Assembly: GCF_001465345.1 (NCBI RefSeq)
Contig: NZ_CP013655.1
Span: 124,001 to 188,000 of the forward strand
DNA length: 64,000 nucleotides
Direction: 5' to 3'
DNA from: Enterococcus rotai
Lineage (GTDB): Bacteria > Bacillota > Bacilli > Lactobacillales > Enterococcaceae
Made by a program: the position numbers and the translations under genes. The notes beneath the pieces were generated by a model. It was not told the origin of the DNA. It did not search any database and saw only the letters and a program-made list of their open reading frames with translations. The number at the start of each line of letters is the position of its first letter. The first letter of the stretch is position 1. This document shows, piece by piece, positions 19,587 through 28,035 of this stretch.

Positions 19587-20087
19587 TTATGCAACTTCTT
19601 CTTCTTTTTCTGCCACTGCTTTGACAGCGTAAGCCACTTGTCTGACTGGCGCTTGTAATACAGATAATAGCATAGAAAGTAGTCCATCGCGACTTGGAAG
19701 TTTTGCTAAAGATGTCATTTCTTCTACTGAAGATACTTTACCTTCAATAACGCCACCTTTGATTTCCAATGCTTTGGCAGTACTTGCAAATTCGTCGATG
19801 ATTTTAGCAGGTGCTACTACATCGTCGTTACTGAAAGCGACTGCTGTAGGGCCTGTAAATACTTCGTCCATCCCTTCTAATCCAGCTTTTTTAGCTGCAC
19901 GTGAAAGAATAGAGTTTTTGATAACTTTCATTTCAACATTTGCATCACGCAATTGTTTACGTAAGTTAGTCACTTCTTCTACAGTTAAACCACGGTAGTC
20001 AACGATGACTACAGAAGCTGCTGCTTGGAACTTAGCTGTTGCTTCTTCGACTAGGGTTTCTTTTTTAGCGATTGCTGCTTCACTCAT
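19587..20087 (-). CDS. rplJ: 50S ribosomal protein L10
   Basis: A 166-residue protein forming the base of the ribosomal stalk and the repressor of its own operon. Typical sequence includes [34 protein letters not shown] and [11 protein letters not shown], and the C-terminal helix that binds L7/L12. AGGAGGTG precedes the ATG, and a recognisable L10 leader lies 150-250 bases upstream. Confidence 0.98.
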   Translation of the reverse strand: MSEAAIAKKETLVEEATAKFQAAASVVIVDYRGLTVEEVTNLRKQLRDANVEMKVIKNSILSRAAKKAGLEGMDEVFTGPTAVAFSNDDVVAPAKIIDEFASTAKALEIKGGVIEGKVSSVEEMTSLAKLPSRDGLLSMLLSVLQAPVRQVAYAVKAVAEKEEEVA

Positions 20088-20235
20088 TTATTTTCACCTC
20101 CTGATGATTGATGGGTAGAGCTTATTGTTGTGATTAAAGATAAGTACAGGCTCGCTCTGCTCGTAATGATTCTACAGTCGCTTTGCTCCTCTAGTACTGT
20201 TCAACATCAATTTTTTATAAAAATTGTGTTTCACA

Positions 20236-20345
20236 GCAAAAACTCCATGCCACCGTTGACATAGAGGGACTTAATTGTATGTATCAACAATTGTCCTCGG
20301 TAGGAAATTAAGACTTGCGTCACCTACTGTCTTCGGTACAGTTAA
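20236..20345 (-). promoter_or_regulatory. ribosomal protein L10 leader
   Basis: On the minus strand this stretch contains CTTAATTTCCTACCGAGG, CCTCTATGTC and AACGGTGGCATGGAG, with CAGTAGGTGACGC pairing back to CCTACC. These are the conserved blocks of the Firmicute L10 leader, where L10 binds to repress rplJ-rplL. Recognition is by recalled family pattern and position upstream of rplJ. Confidence 0.8.
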
Positions 20346-20353
20346 TTATTAAC

Positions 20354-20386
20354 CTCAACTACCTTACCATGAGAAAGGTAGTTGAG
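20354..20386. other. strong hairpin upstream of the L10 leader
   Basis: CTCAACTACCTT/AAGGTAGTTGAG, 12 bp, with T-rich sequence on the plus-strand side. It resembles a plus-strand terminator, yet no plus-strand gene lies near. It may block antisense transcription or belong to the leader. Confidence 0.5.
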
Positions 20387-20454
20387 TCAATAATTTTTTT
20401 ACTTATTTCCATTACTTTAAGCAACTTGAGCTACTTTTCTTTTGATCTAGTTCC

Positions 20455-20514
20455 ATAGACCTGACTGCTCGGCAAATAGATAAACTTAATTTGCTCACAA
20501 TCTAACCGGTCTAT
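20455..20514 (-). other. imperfect hairpin downstream of rplA
   Basis: ATAGACC/GGTCTAT outer arms and GCAAAT/ATTTGC inner arms. No T run follows, so it is not a clear terminator; it may be a processing or stability element at the end of the rplK-rplA transcript. Confidence 0.4.
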
Positions 20515-20527
20515 TACACTTTTATAA

Positions 20528-21217
20528 TTAGAAAGAAGCTTGGTCAACGTGGATTCCAGGTCCAAATGTTGTTGTTACTGAAATATTTTTAATATATTGA
20601 CCTTTTGCTGCTGATGGTTTAGCTTTCAACAATACATCGTTGATTGTATTGAAGTTTTCTAGTAATTTTTCATTATCAAATGAAACTTTACCGATTGGTA
20701 CGTGGATGTTTCCAGCTTTGTCAACACGGTACGTTACTTTACCAGCTTTTACTTCGTTAACAGCTTTTGTTACGTCCATTGTTACAGTACCAGTTTTAGG
20801 GTTAGGCATAAGACCTTTAGGACCTAAGACACGACCTAATTTACCAACTTCAGCCATCATGTCTGGAGTTGCTACAACTACGTCAAAGCCAAACCAGCCG
20901 CCTTGGATTTTTTGAACCATGTCTGCATCGCCTACGTAATCAGCGCCAGCAGCTTCTGCTTCTTTCGCTTTTTCGCCTTTAGCGAAAACTAAAACGCTTT
21001 GTGTTTTACCAGTTCCGTTAGGTAATACTACTGCACCACGGATTTGTTGGTCTGCTTTTTTAGGGTCTACATTTAAACGGTAAGCAACTTCAACAGTTGC
21101 GTCGAATTTTGCAATATTTGTCTCTTTAGCCAAAGCGATTGCTTCTGCTACAGGGTAAACTTTTGTTGCTTCAACTTTTTTTAATGCATCTTGCATTTTT
21201 TTGCTTTTTTTAGCCAT
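20528..21217 (-). CDS. rplA: 50S ribosomal protein L1
   Basis: A 229-residue protein of the L1 stalk, involved in release of tRNA from the E site and in autoregulation. Diagnostic are [26 protein letters not shown] at the N-terminus and [19 protein letters not shown] with the later [21 protein letters not shown]. It follows rplK by 111 bases. AAGGAGG precedes the ATG. Confidence 0.98.
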   Translation of the reverse strand: MAKKSKKMQDALKKVEATKVYPVAEAIALAKETNIAKFDATVEVAYRLNVDPKKADQQIRGAVVLPNGTGKTQSVLVFAKGEKAKEAEAAGADYVGDADMVQKIQGGWFGFDVVVATPDMMAEVGKLGRVLGPKGLMPNPKTGTVTMDVTKAVNEVKAGKVTYRVDKAGNIHVPIGKVSFDNEKLLENFNTINDVLLKAKPSAAKGQYIKNISVTTTFGPGIHVDQASF

Positions 21218-21222
21218 TTTGT

Positions 21223-21263
21223 TTCCTCCTTGATTGTGGTTATAACGGTCGAACCTCCCACGT
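21223..21263 (-). promoter_or_regulatory. candidate L1-binding leader motif before rplA
   Basis: On the minus strand ACGTGGGAGG, AACCACA and TCAAGGAGG occur in this order, as they do before rplK at 21757-21813. Shared motifs in front of both genes suggest a site for L1 autoregulation. Confidence 0.45.
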
Positions 21264-21328
21264 AATTCATATCTTTGAATATGAAATAAACTGAGAAGCT
21301 ACTTCTTTGGGTTCTATTAGAATAAAAA

Positions 21329-21751
21329 TTATCCTACAGTGATTCCCATGCTTCTTGCAGTTCCTTCAACCATGCGCATAGCCGCTTCAACGTCTGCTGC
21401 GTTTAGGTCTGCCATTTTAAGTTCAGCGATTTCTTTTACTTGATCTTTCGTAACATTCGCTACTTTAGTTTTGTTTGGCTCACCAGAACCTTTTTCGATT
21501 TTTGCAGCTTTTTTCAATAATACTGCGGCTGGTGGTGTTTTAGTAATGAATGTAAATGAACGATCTTCATATACAGAGATTACTACTGGAATGATCAAAC
21601 CAGCTTGATCAGCTGTACGAGCGTTGAATTCTTTAGTGAATCCCATAATGTTGATACCCGCTTGACCTAATGCTGGACCTACTGGTGGAGCTGGTGTTGC
21701 TTTACCTGCAGGAATTTGCAATTTAACTAATTTTTCTACTTTTTTTGCCAC
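21329..21751 (-). CDS. rplK: 50S ribosomal protein L11
   Basis: A 140-residue protein of the GTPase-associated centre, needed for RelA activation by stalled ribosomes. It contains [30 protein letters not shown] and ends with [15 protein letters not shown], both diagnostic. The start is GTG with AGGAGG upstream. It is the first gene of rplK-rplA; nusG, usually adjacent, lies about 9.4 kb away. Confidence 0.98.
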   Translation of the reverse strand: MAKKVEKLVKLQIPAGKATPAPPVGPALGQAGINIMGFTKEFNARTADQAGLIIPVVISVYEDRSFTFITKTPPAAVLLKKAAKIEKGSGEPNKTKVANVTKDQVKEIAELKMADLNAADVEAAMRMVEGTARSMGITVG

Positions 21752-21756
21752 GAGAC

Positions 21757-21813
21757 ATACCTCCTTGAGTCCGTGATGTGGTTAATTGGAGATGAAGATT
21801 TCTCCTCCCACGT
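21757..21813 (-). promoter_or_regulatory. candidate L1-binding leader motif before rplK
   Basis: Contains ACGTGGGAGG, a GGAGA..TCTCC hairpin, AACCACA and CTCAAGGAGG on the minus strand, shared in order with the rplA leader. The rest of the 300-base gap up to 22053 holds the divergent promoters and no visible gene. Confidence 0.45.
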
Positions 21814-22053
21814 CATTCTTTGACGAATCAAAGAAAACCTGTGCACAAAAATGCACACTTGAATAGTATACTCTGCTTCTGATTAAATTTCAATACCCTT
21901 TCACTCTTTTTATCCTTTGTTTTTGCAATTGAAATGAGAAAAAGATAAGTTTTTCTCGCATTTTTATTACGCTTCTAGTTTCTTCTCCATAATTATGATA
22001 GACTTTCGTTAGAAAAATCCTGATTTTAAATCAAAGGACAGGTGAAATAACCA

Positions 22054-22722
22054 ATGGAAAATTTACGTTATAGAAGTGTTTTTGACATTATCGGTCCCGT
22101 TATGATTGGACCAAGTAGTTCTCATACTGCTGGTGCTGCCCGAATTGGTAAGATTGTCCGTAGTATTTTTGGCGAACAACCAGAAACAGTAGATATTTAT
22201 TTATATGAATCTTTTGCAAAAACCTATCGAGGTCACGGTACAGACATCGCCTTAGTTGGTGGTCTTCTCGATATGGAGCCTGATGATGAGCGCCTTGCTG
22301 ATTCTTTAAAAATCGCCCATGAACGGGATATGGAAGTCCTATTTGTGCCTCTTAAAGAAAAGGCTGAGCATCCAAATTCAGTCAAATTGCTGGTTTCTAA
22401 AGGAGATCGAAAACTTTCTGTCACTGGTATTTCGATTGGCGGCGGAAATATTCAAATTTCGGAGTTAAACGGTTTTAAGATTTCACTGACGATGGGAACC
22501 CCAACCTTTATTATCGTACACCAAGATGTCCCAGGAATGATCGCCAAAGTCACTAATCTGCTCTCTGATACAGATATCAATATTGGTACTATGACTGTGA
22601 CCCGTGAATCAAAAGGGGAAAAAGCTATCATGATCATCGAGATCGACCATGCGGATATTGGTGATATCACGATGAAGTTAGTACAGATTCCTCATATTTA
22701 TAGTGTAAATTATTTTGATTAA
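22054..22722 (+). CDS. sdaAB: L-serine dehydratase, beta subunit
   Basis: One of two subunits of the iron-sulfur L-serine dehydratase, which turns serine into pyruvate and ammonia. The 222-residue protein begins with the family signature VFDIIGPVMIGPSSSHTAGAARIG and ends with an ACT domain (TFIIVHQDVPGMIAKVTNLLSDTDINIGTMTV) that may sense serine. The ATG has AAAGGACAGG upstream. The alpha subunit follows 25 bases after its stop. Confidence 0.96.
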   Translation: MENLRYRSVFDIIGPVMIGPSSSHTAGAARIGKIVRSIFGEQPETVDIYLYESFAKTYRGHGTDIALVGGLLDMEPDDERLADSLKIAHERDMEVLFVPLKEKAEHPNSVKLLVSKGDRKLSVTGISIGGGNIQISELNGFKISLTMGTPTFIIVHQDVPGMIAKVTNLLSDTDINIGTMTVTRESKGEKAIMIIEIDHADIGDITMKLVQIPHIYSVNYFD

Positions 22723-22747
22723 TTTAAATTAAAGGAGCAAACTAGTT

Positions 22748-23635
22748 ATGTTTCTATCTATAGAAGAATTAGTGCAACAAGCGGCAAATTTTCCATCAGT
22801 TGCTGAATTGATGATCGCAACTGAGATTGAAAACCATGGCCATAGTAGAGAACGAATCATTGAAACCATGGAACGAAATCTGGCTGTTATGAAGCAATCG
22901 ATCGAAGAAGGTGTGGATGGCGTAACTTCAGTCACGGGTATTACTGGTGGCGATGCAGTGCGCATGAATGACTATATTCAAGCAGGAAATTTTTTAAGCG
23001 GTGAAACAATTTTAATCGCGGTCAGAAATGCGGTTGCAGTCAATGAAGTCAATGCAAACATGGGCTTGATCTGTGCAACGCCCACTGCTGGAAGTGCTGG
23101 AGTCGTCCCTGGTGTGTTGATGGCAGCAATTGAAAAGTTACAGCTGACTCATGAACAGCAATTAGATTTCTTGTTTACAGCGGGCGCTTTTGGTCTGGTC
23201 ATTGCAAATAATTCCTCAATCAGTGGAGCTGAAGGCGGCTGCCAAGCCGAAGTAGGTTCAGCTAGTGCAATGGCAAGTGCTGCTTTAGTTTGTGCAGCTG
23301 GTGGTACTGCTGATCAAGCGGCTCAAGCAATTGCGATTACTTTAAAAAATATGATGGGGTTGATTTGTGATCCTGTGGCAGGACTTGTTGAAGTTCCCTG
23401 TGTAAAACGAAATGCATTAGGATCATCGCAAGCTTTTATTTCAGCAGACATGGCCTTGGCTGGCATCCGTAGTGTGATACCACCAGATGAAGTTGTCGCT
23501 GCAATGTATCAAGTTGGTCGTCAAATGCCGCAGATTTTTAAAGAAACAGCTGAAGGTGGCTTAGCCGTAACACCAACTGCTCAACGATTAGCAAAAGAAA
23601 TCTTGAATAATCAAACTGAGAATTCAACGAAATAA
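22748..23635 (+). CDS. sdaAA: L-serine dehydratase, alpha subunit
   Basis: The 295-residue catalytic subunit. Motifs include AVNEVNANMGLICATPTAGSAGVVPGVLMA, GAEGGCQAEVGSASAMAS and MMGLICDPVAGLVEVPCVKRN, where the cysteines ligate the [4Fe-4S] cluster. AAAGGAGC precedes the ATG. A terminator follows, so sdaAB-sdaAA form a two-gene operon between the ribosomal and sigma-factor regions. Confidence 0.96.
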   Translation: MFLSIEELVQQAANFPSVAELMIATEIENHGHSRERIIETMERNLAVMKQSIEEGVDGVTSVTGITGGDAVRMNDYIQAGNFLSGETILIAVRNAVAVNEVNANMGLICATPTAGSAGVVPGVLMAAIEKLQLTHEQQLDFLFTAGAFGLVIANNSSISGAEGGCQAEVGSASAMASAALVCAAGGTADQAAQAIAITLKNMMGLICDPVAGLVEVPCVKRNALGSSQAFISADMALAGIRSVIPPDEVVAAMYQVGRQMPQIFKETAEGGLAVTPTAQRLAKEILNNQTENSTK

Positions 23636-23638
23636 GAA

Positions 23639-23686
23639 AAAGAACAGCCACTAAAATTCTGATATTTTAGCGGCCGTTCTTTTTTA
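23639..23686. terminator. bidirectional terminator after sdaAA
   Basis: AAGAACAGCCACTAAAAT pairs with ATTTTAGCGGCCGTTCTT (two mismatches), then TTTTTT on the plus side. It also serves the convergent minus-strand gene. Confidence 0.85.
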
Positions 23687-24130
23687 ATCTATTTTTGGTT
23701 GCAATAATGTGGTGATGCCAATTCGATTATATAGATTGATCGTCCCAATCAATACCAACAATTCACCAATTTCTTTTTCATTGTAATATTGCTGTAGTTC
23801 TTGATAGGTCTTATCACTTACACCACCATGATGGATCAGCGTGATTTCCTTCGTAAAAGCTAGAACTACACGTTCTTCTGCTGTATAAAAAACGGCTTCT
23901 TCCCAGGCCACTAATCCAATGACTCTTTGTAATGTCTCTCCTTTTGACAAGGCATCTTTTGAATGCATATCAATACAAAAGACACAGCCGTTTAATTGAG
24001 AAGCATAGATTTTGATCAGTTCCTGTAGGCTTTCACTGATACTGCCAGTTTTTCCAATTTGATCTAGTTCAGCAATTTTTTGATAAGCTGTACTATTTTC
24101 TTTTGGTAATAAAAATCTTGTTTTGCTCAT
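23684..24130 (-). CDS. carboxymuconolactone decarboxylase (AhpD-like) family protein
   Basis: A 148-residue protein with the AhpD core: ELIKIYASQLNGCVFCIDMHSKDALSKG, where the CVFC and the downstream His form the peroxidase-like redox site. Relatives act as alkylhydroperoxidases. It lies directly downstream of an ECF41 sigma factor gene, the classic arrangement in which the sigma factor drives transcription of this gene. A matching ECF41-type promoter is present 43-69 bases upstream. AAAGGGG precedes the ATG. Confidence 0.92.
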   Translation of the reverse strand: MSKTRFLLPKENSTAYQKIAELDQIGKTGSISESLQELIKIYASQLNGCVFCIDMHSKDALSKGETLQRVIGLVAWEEAVFYTAEERVVLAFTKEITLIHHGGVSDKTYQELQQYYNEKEIGELLVLIGTINLYNRIGITTLLQPKID

Positions 24131-24172
24131 TTTATGATCCCCTTTGATCTATATTTGTTGTTACACTTATAA

Positions 24173-24199
24173 GACCAATCAGTAGTATAAAACGTGACA
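24173..24199 (-). promoter_or_regulatory. predicted ECF41 promoter for the CMD gene
   Basis: On the minus strand TGTCACG, 16 bases, then GGTC. The recalled ECF41 promoter is TGTCACA-16-CGTC; each element deviates at one base. It lies in the short gap between the sigma factor gene and its expected target, in the right orientation. Confidence 0.7.
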
Positions 24200-24203
24200 G
24201 CAT

Positions 24204-25064
24204 TTATAAAATATTTTTCAACTTATCAGGATTGTTAATAATAAAAATATGTTGGATTTTCGTTTTCTCTTGGTTTAGTCCTAAAAATAAGATACTTTTC
24301 AATTGGTTTTGCTCTTTAATAAAGAGACAAGGTTGTTGATAAATCTCACCGATAACACGTTCATCGCCAAAAAAATCGTGTGGCATAACACCATTTAAAA
24401 AAGTAAGGATCCGAGTTGCTTTGATCAAAGTTCTTAGCGGTGCACGACGTTTTTGACCACCATCAATCGACATTTTCGCTTCAGTGGTTAAATAACCCAA
24501 CAACGGTGCTAAATCCCCACTTTCGATACTGAAGTTGAACAGATCAATAAATTTTTGGTTTTCAGCTTGGCTAGTATTGTCCACAGAAATATCGTTATCC
24601 TTAACAGCATTCTTAGCTCGACTTAATAGCTTGCGACTATTTTCAGCTGTAATATCCAACAATTCTCCAATTTCCTTATGAGAATAGGCAAACACTTCTT
24701 TCATCAGAAAAACCACACGTTCTTGCGGAGTCAATTGTTCTAAAACAACTAATAAAGCATAAGTGATTTTTTCTTTGCCAATCAAAGGATCTTCTGAATG
24801 TTCTATTTCTGGTTCCGGAATCCATGGTCCGTAATAATCCACACGCTGAACTTGGGCAGAGTTCAGGTAATTGATTGAGCGATTAACAACTAGCTTGGAT
24901 AAAAAAGCTTGGGGATTTTTTATCAACGTAAGATCCTGTTCCAACCACTTCAACTGAACTTCTTGTAAAATATCTTCTGCTTCTTCTTTAGAGTGGCAGA
25001 TTTGATAAGCAATTGAATAGAGTAAAATATTGAATTTTTCAAAAATCAAAATAGCTTCATCCAT
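24204..25064 (-). CDS. ECF41-family RNA polymerase sigma factor (SigJ-like)
   Basis: A 286-residue extracytoplasmic-function sigma factor. Region 2 is at the N-terminus (LLYSIAYQICHSKEEAEDILQEVQLKWL) and region 4 at about residues 105-165 (LTPQERVVFLMKEVFAYSHKEIGELLDI). ECF41 hallmarks are the linker YYGPWIPEP, a C-terminal SnoaL-like extension with DGGQKRRA (family DGGGK) and NPDKL close to the C-terminus. In characterised members this extension replaces an anti-sigma factor and both inhibits and aids activity. There is no anti-sigma gene nearby. The inducing signal is unknown. GAGGAAG precedes the ATG. Confidence 0.93.
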   Translation of the reverse strand: MDEAILIFEKFNILLYSIAYQICHSKEEAEDILQEVQLKWLEQDLTLIKNPQAFLSKLVVNRSINYLNSAQVQRVDYYGPWIPEPEIEHSEDPLIGKEKITYALLVVLEQLTPQERVVFLMKEVFAYSHKEIGELLDITAENSRKLLSRAKNAVKDNDISVDNTSQAENQKFIDLFNFSIESGDLAPLLGYLTTEAKMSIDGGQKRRAPLRTLIKATRILTFLNGVMPHDFFGDERVIGEIYQQPCLFIKEQNQLKSILFLGLNQEKTKIQHIFIINNPDKLKNIL

Positions 25065-25163
25065 TATTGGACTTCCTCATTTCAAGTAATCATTGTTTTG
25101 TACATACAACTTGTACCTTATTATAGTTGGGATTGTGATTCAATACAATGTTGAAAGAAATAC

Positions 25164-25209
25164 TAAAAAAATACCATCTCCTTCAGTAGTGAAAGAAATG
25201 GTATTTTTA
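25164..25209 (-). terminator. terminator of the nucleoside/ribose operon
   Basis: AAAAATACCAT/ATGGTATTTTT with an inner CTTCA..TGAAAG pairing, directly after the ribokinase gene. Confidence 0.85.
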
Positions 25210-25216
25210 GTTGATC

Positions 25217-26116
25217 TTAAAATGCTTCAATTTCAGCTAATGTTGGCATTCCAGTTTGGGCGCCCAACTTAGTGATTGAGAGAGTAGCACCTTTGCCAGA
25301 GAGTTTGATTGCCTCTGAAATTTCCATTCCCTTGGCTAGACAGGCAGCTAAAATCCCATTAAAAGTATCCCCAGCCCCCGTTGTATCCACAATCGCAACT
25401 TTTTCTGCTGGAATAGTCACAACGTTACTCTCAGTTGTATAGGAAATTCCATCACCGCCGCGAGTGACAATCAGCTGTGTGTGATTCGCTTGTGACCAGT
25501 TCAACATTTCCTGTTCAAATTGATCAGCATGCGCGATCGAATGCCCTAATAGCCCTTCAAATTCTGTTTCATTTGGCGTAATAATATCCACAAACGGTAG
25601 CATCTCAACAACTTTTTCATTATACGGAGCAGGATTTAAAATCGTGATTGCTCCTTTGTTTTTGGCATACTTCAAACCATTTTTCACAGTCGTTACTGGA
25701 ATTTCCAACTGTGTTAAAAGAACATCTTGCGCATTTACTTTTTTGTTTAATTCATTCGTGACATCAGTCAAAAGCATATTAGCACCTGGTAAAACAACAA
25801 TTGCATTGTCTTCTTTTAACTTGAAAATCGATGCTACACCTGTAAATATGTTTTTTTCAAACGTTACTGCATTCACATCAATGTGCTCTTTTTCTAAGTG
25901 CTTGTACACCTTTGAGCCAAATGTATCATCACCGATTTTCCCAATCAAGGAAACCTCAGCTCCTACTCTGGAAGCTGCAACTGCTTGATTAGCGCCTTTG
26001 CCACCAACATAATAATCGATGGTCTCTCCTAGCAGTGTTTCTCCAACCTTTGGTAACCGATCTGTTTCCATGACCATATCCATATTGATACTGCCTAAAA
26101 CTATTACTTTTTTCAT
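25217..26116 (-). CDS. rbsK: ribokinase
   Basis: A 299-residue PfkB-family kinase that makes ribose 5-phosphate. Features are VIVLGSINMDMVMETDRLPKVGET at the N-terminus, YVGGKGANQAVAASRVGAEV and the catalytic GAGDTFNGILAACLAKG with Asp. It ends the LacI-controlled operon, where upstream nucleoside hydrolase should release its substrate. AAGGAGAG precedes the ATG. Confidence 0.95.
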   Translation of the reverse strand: MKKVIVLGSINMDMVMETDRLPKVGETLLGETIDYYVGGKGANQAVAASRVGAEVSLIGKIGDDTFGSKVYKHLEKEHIDVNAVTFEKNIFTGVASIFKLKEDNAIVVLPGANMLLTDVTNELNKKVNAQDVLLTQLEIPVTTVKNGLKYAKNKGAITILNPAPYNEKVVEMLPFVDIITPNETEFEGLLGHSIAHADQFEQEMLNWSQANHTQLIVTRGGDGISYTTESNVVTIPAEKVAIVDTTGAGDTFNGILAACLAKGMEISEAIKLSGKGATLSITKLGAQTGMPTLAEIEAF

Positions 26117-26132
26117 CGCGGACTCTCCTTAC

Positions 26133-26600
26133 TTATATTTTCTTCAAATACTTATAGAAAGAACCCAGATGCTCTCTTTCAACTTCAGTGTATGCTGAAA
26201 TTTTTTCAAAACCATGCTTTTTAAAAAAATGTTGCATGTTGAGATTGGAGTGATTTGTACTTGAATAAATATGTTTCCCATTTTTTTCTTTTATACTATT
26301 TATTATATCATTCAGTAAGTTTGATGCATAACCATTAGATAAATAGTTAGGATCGGTGGCGATACGTCTTAAAATATAGGTATCTTGATCCAAAATATCT
26401 ACGGTAGCCACCGCCACTATCTGACCATCATCAACTAGTTTGTACAAACATTGCACAGCGATATCCTGTTGAACAATTTGTTCATTAGGATAATCGTTCG
26501 TCCACTGGTAAACCTCTGTTTGATGCATATATTGTTTTGCTGCTTCATACAAATCATTGATTTCTAGACAGTCGATTGCTTCAGCTAACATTATTTTCAT
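26133..26600 (-). CDS. GNAT family N-acetyltransferase
   Basis: A 155-residue GNAT protein with RRIATDPNYLSNGYASNLLNDII as the acetyl-CoA binding core and MQHFFKKHGFEKISAY near the C-terminus. It lies between the transporter and ribokinase genes and is probably co-transcribed with them. What it acetylates, and why it sits in a nucleoside operon, is unclear. Confidence 0.88.
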   Translation of the reverse strand: MKIMLAEAIDCLEINDLYEAAKQYMHQTEVYQWTNDYPNEQIVQQDIAVQCLYKLVDDGQIVAVATVDILDQDTYILRRIATDPNYLSNGYASNLLNDIINSIKEKNGKHIYSSTNHSNLNMQHFFKKHGFEKISAYTEVEREHLGSFYKYLKKI

Positions 26601-26646
26601 TTAGACTCATCTCCGAAAAAGTGCAGTTCAGCTCCTACAATTCACA

Positions 26647-28020
26647 TTAATACGGTAGTAACAGAATCGATAATACAATCACAGAAATGATCCCGATAAT
26701 GGTAGGCACACTAGTCCTTTTTAAAATACGAACTGGACTTACTCCAACAGTTGATGCAACTATCATCACAACTGCTGCTACCGGTGAGATTGTTCTTGCT
26801 AAATTTGCAATCATTTGCATTGGTAAAGAAATCAAAATCCCGTCAATTCCCGCTTTGGCTGCAATATCAGGAATCAATTCGATTACTGCATAAAACATCG
26901 CTAAACCGCCGCCGCTTAAAATTCCGAACAGCGTAGTAGCACCGCTAAAGATCAATGTTGTGACTAATCCAGCGGAAGCTGATGATTCCACAGATGCCAT
27001 CAAATTGTCAATGATTCCTAGGGACTGCACAGCAGTTGTAAATAATGAACCACCAACCACTAACATAACAACTTGACTAAACCCTTGTCCCATTCCTTTA
27101 AACATTTCCGCAGCAGAATCTTGAATTTTTTTATAAGAACGATGTCTAATTGTTTCAAACGCAACAGCAATGAAAAACGAAATAAATGTTAAAACAAAGA
27201 TATCCATTTGGATTCCTTTAACAAACATACTTGTGATTCCAACTACTAGAATCAAGATCAGCGGCAACAATGGCAATAGAGCATAAATTTTTGGTGTATC
27301 TGATTCTTCTTGTTTTACTAAGCCATCATCTTCGATTGCAACAAAAGCTGAAGCGCCTTCTTTTTTATCACAATATTTTTGCCAGAAGTAATGAGTTAAC
27401 GCCATAATCAATAATGTTGGGATCGAGATTCGTGCATTCCACGCAACATAAGTCAATAGATCGTACCCTAACGTTTCAGCAGCAATCACGTTATCTGCTC
27501 CAAGTGGTGTCGGCATAATTGTTGCTGTCATTGCGATCACACCTGCAGCTGTCAATGAGGAAATCCCCATACTAGCTAACATTGGATACAATATCGCCAT
27601 CAAAATAATCGCTAAACTAGATGCGCTTGGCACTACTAAGGACATTAAATTGCCAACTAAAAATACAAGAGGAACAAACAACGCTTTTGATTTGATTTTT
27701 TGTAGCGGCTTCACTAAAATATTGACCGCTACCTGATTGGCTCCGATCACGTTCATATAACCAGAGTAACCAAATAAAATCATGATCACAATTCCGGCTG
27801 AGCTAACTTGAGCAATGATCGTATCTTTAAATTTTAAAAAGATATCAAAAAAAGCTAAGCCAGTTCCTTCTCCCGCTGGATACAACGGATGACCTAATAA
27901 AACAGCAAACAATAACAAAATCAATGCTCCGCTGATCAAACTTAGAGCAGGATGATAATTTTTGATAATCAAATAGGCAACAAGAGCTAAAACAACTAAT
28001 ACTAATAATGACTCAATCAT
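26647..28020 (-). CDS. DcuC-family transporter, possibly for nucleosides or ribose
   Basis: A 457-residue membrane protein with about twelve hydrophobic segments and features of the DcuC/ion-transporter superfamily (FGYSGYMNVIGANQVAV; VPSASSLAIILMAILYPML; PTPLGADNVIAAE; near the end ANLARTISPVAAVVMIVAS). Annotated relatives take up C4-dicarboxylates. The context here is different: nucleoside hydrolase upstream, ribokinase downstream, LacI regulator. I infer that this one imports nucleosides or a released sugar, though the sequence does not show it. AAAAGGGAG precedes the ATG. Confidence 0.83.
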   Translation of the reverse strand: MIESLLVLVVLALVAYLIIKNYHPALSLISGALILLLFAVLLGHPLYPAGEGTGLAFFDIFLKFKDTIIAQVSSAGIVIMILFGYSGYMNVIGANQVAVNILVKPLQKIKSKALFVPLVFLVGNLMSLVVPSASSLAIILMAILYPMLASMGISSLTAAGVIAMTATIMPTPLGADNVIAAETLGYDLLTYVAWNARISIPTLLIMALTHYFWQKYCDKKEGASAFVAIEDDGLVKQEESDTPKIYALLPLLPLILILVVGITSMFVKGIQMDIFVLTFISFFIAVAFETIRHRSYKKIQDSAAEMFKGMGQGFSQVVMLVVGGSLFTTAVQSLGIIDNLMASVESSASAGLVTTLIFSGATTLFGILSGGGLAMFYAVIELIPDIAAKAGIDGILISLPMQMIANLARTISPVAAVVMIVASTVGVSPVRILKRTSVPTIIGIISVIVLSILLLPY

Positions 28021-28035
28021 AGTATGTCTCCCTTT

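Noticed and set aside
20130-20215. Further copy of the palindromic repeat before rplJ
   Set aside because: Only short pieces (CAGGCTCG, GTACTGTTCAACAT) match; not enough to call a copy.
20354-20400. Plus-strand terminator before the L10 leader
   Set aside because: The hairpin has T-rich sequence on the plus side, but no plus-strand gene is present in the region, so I list it only as a hairpin.
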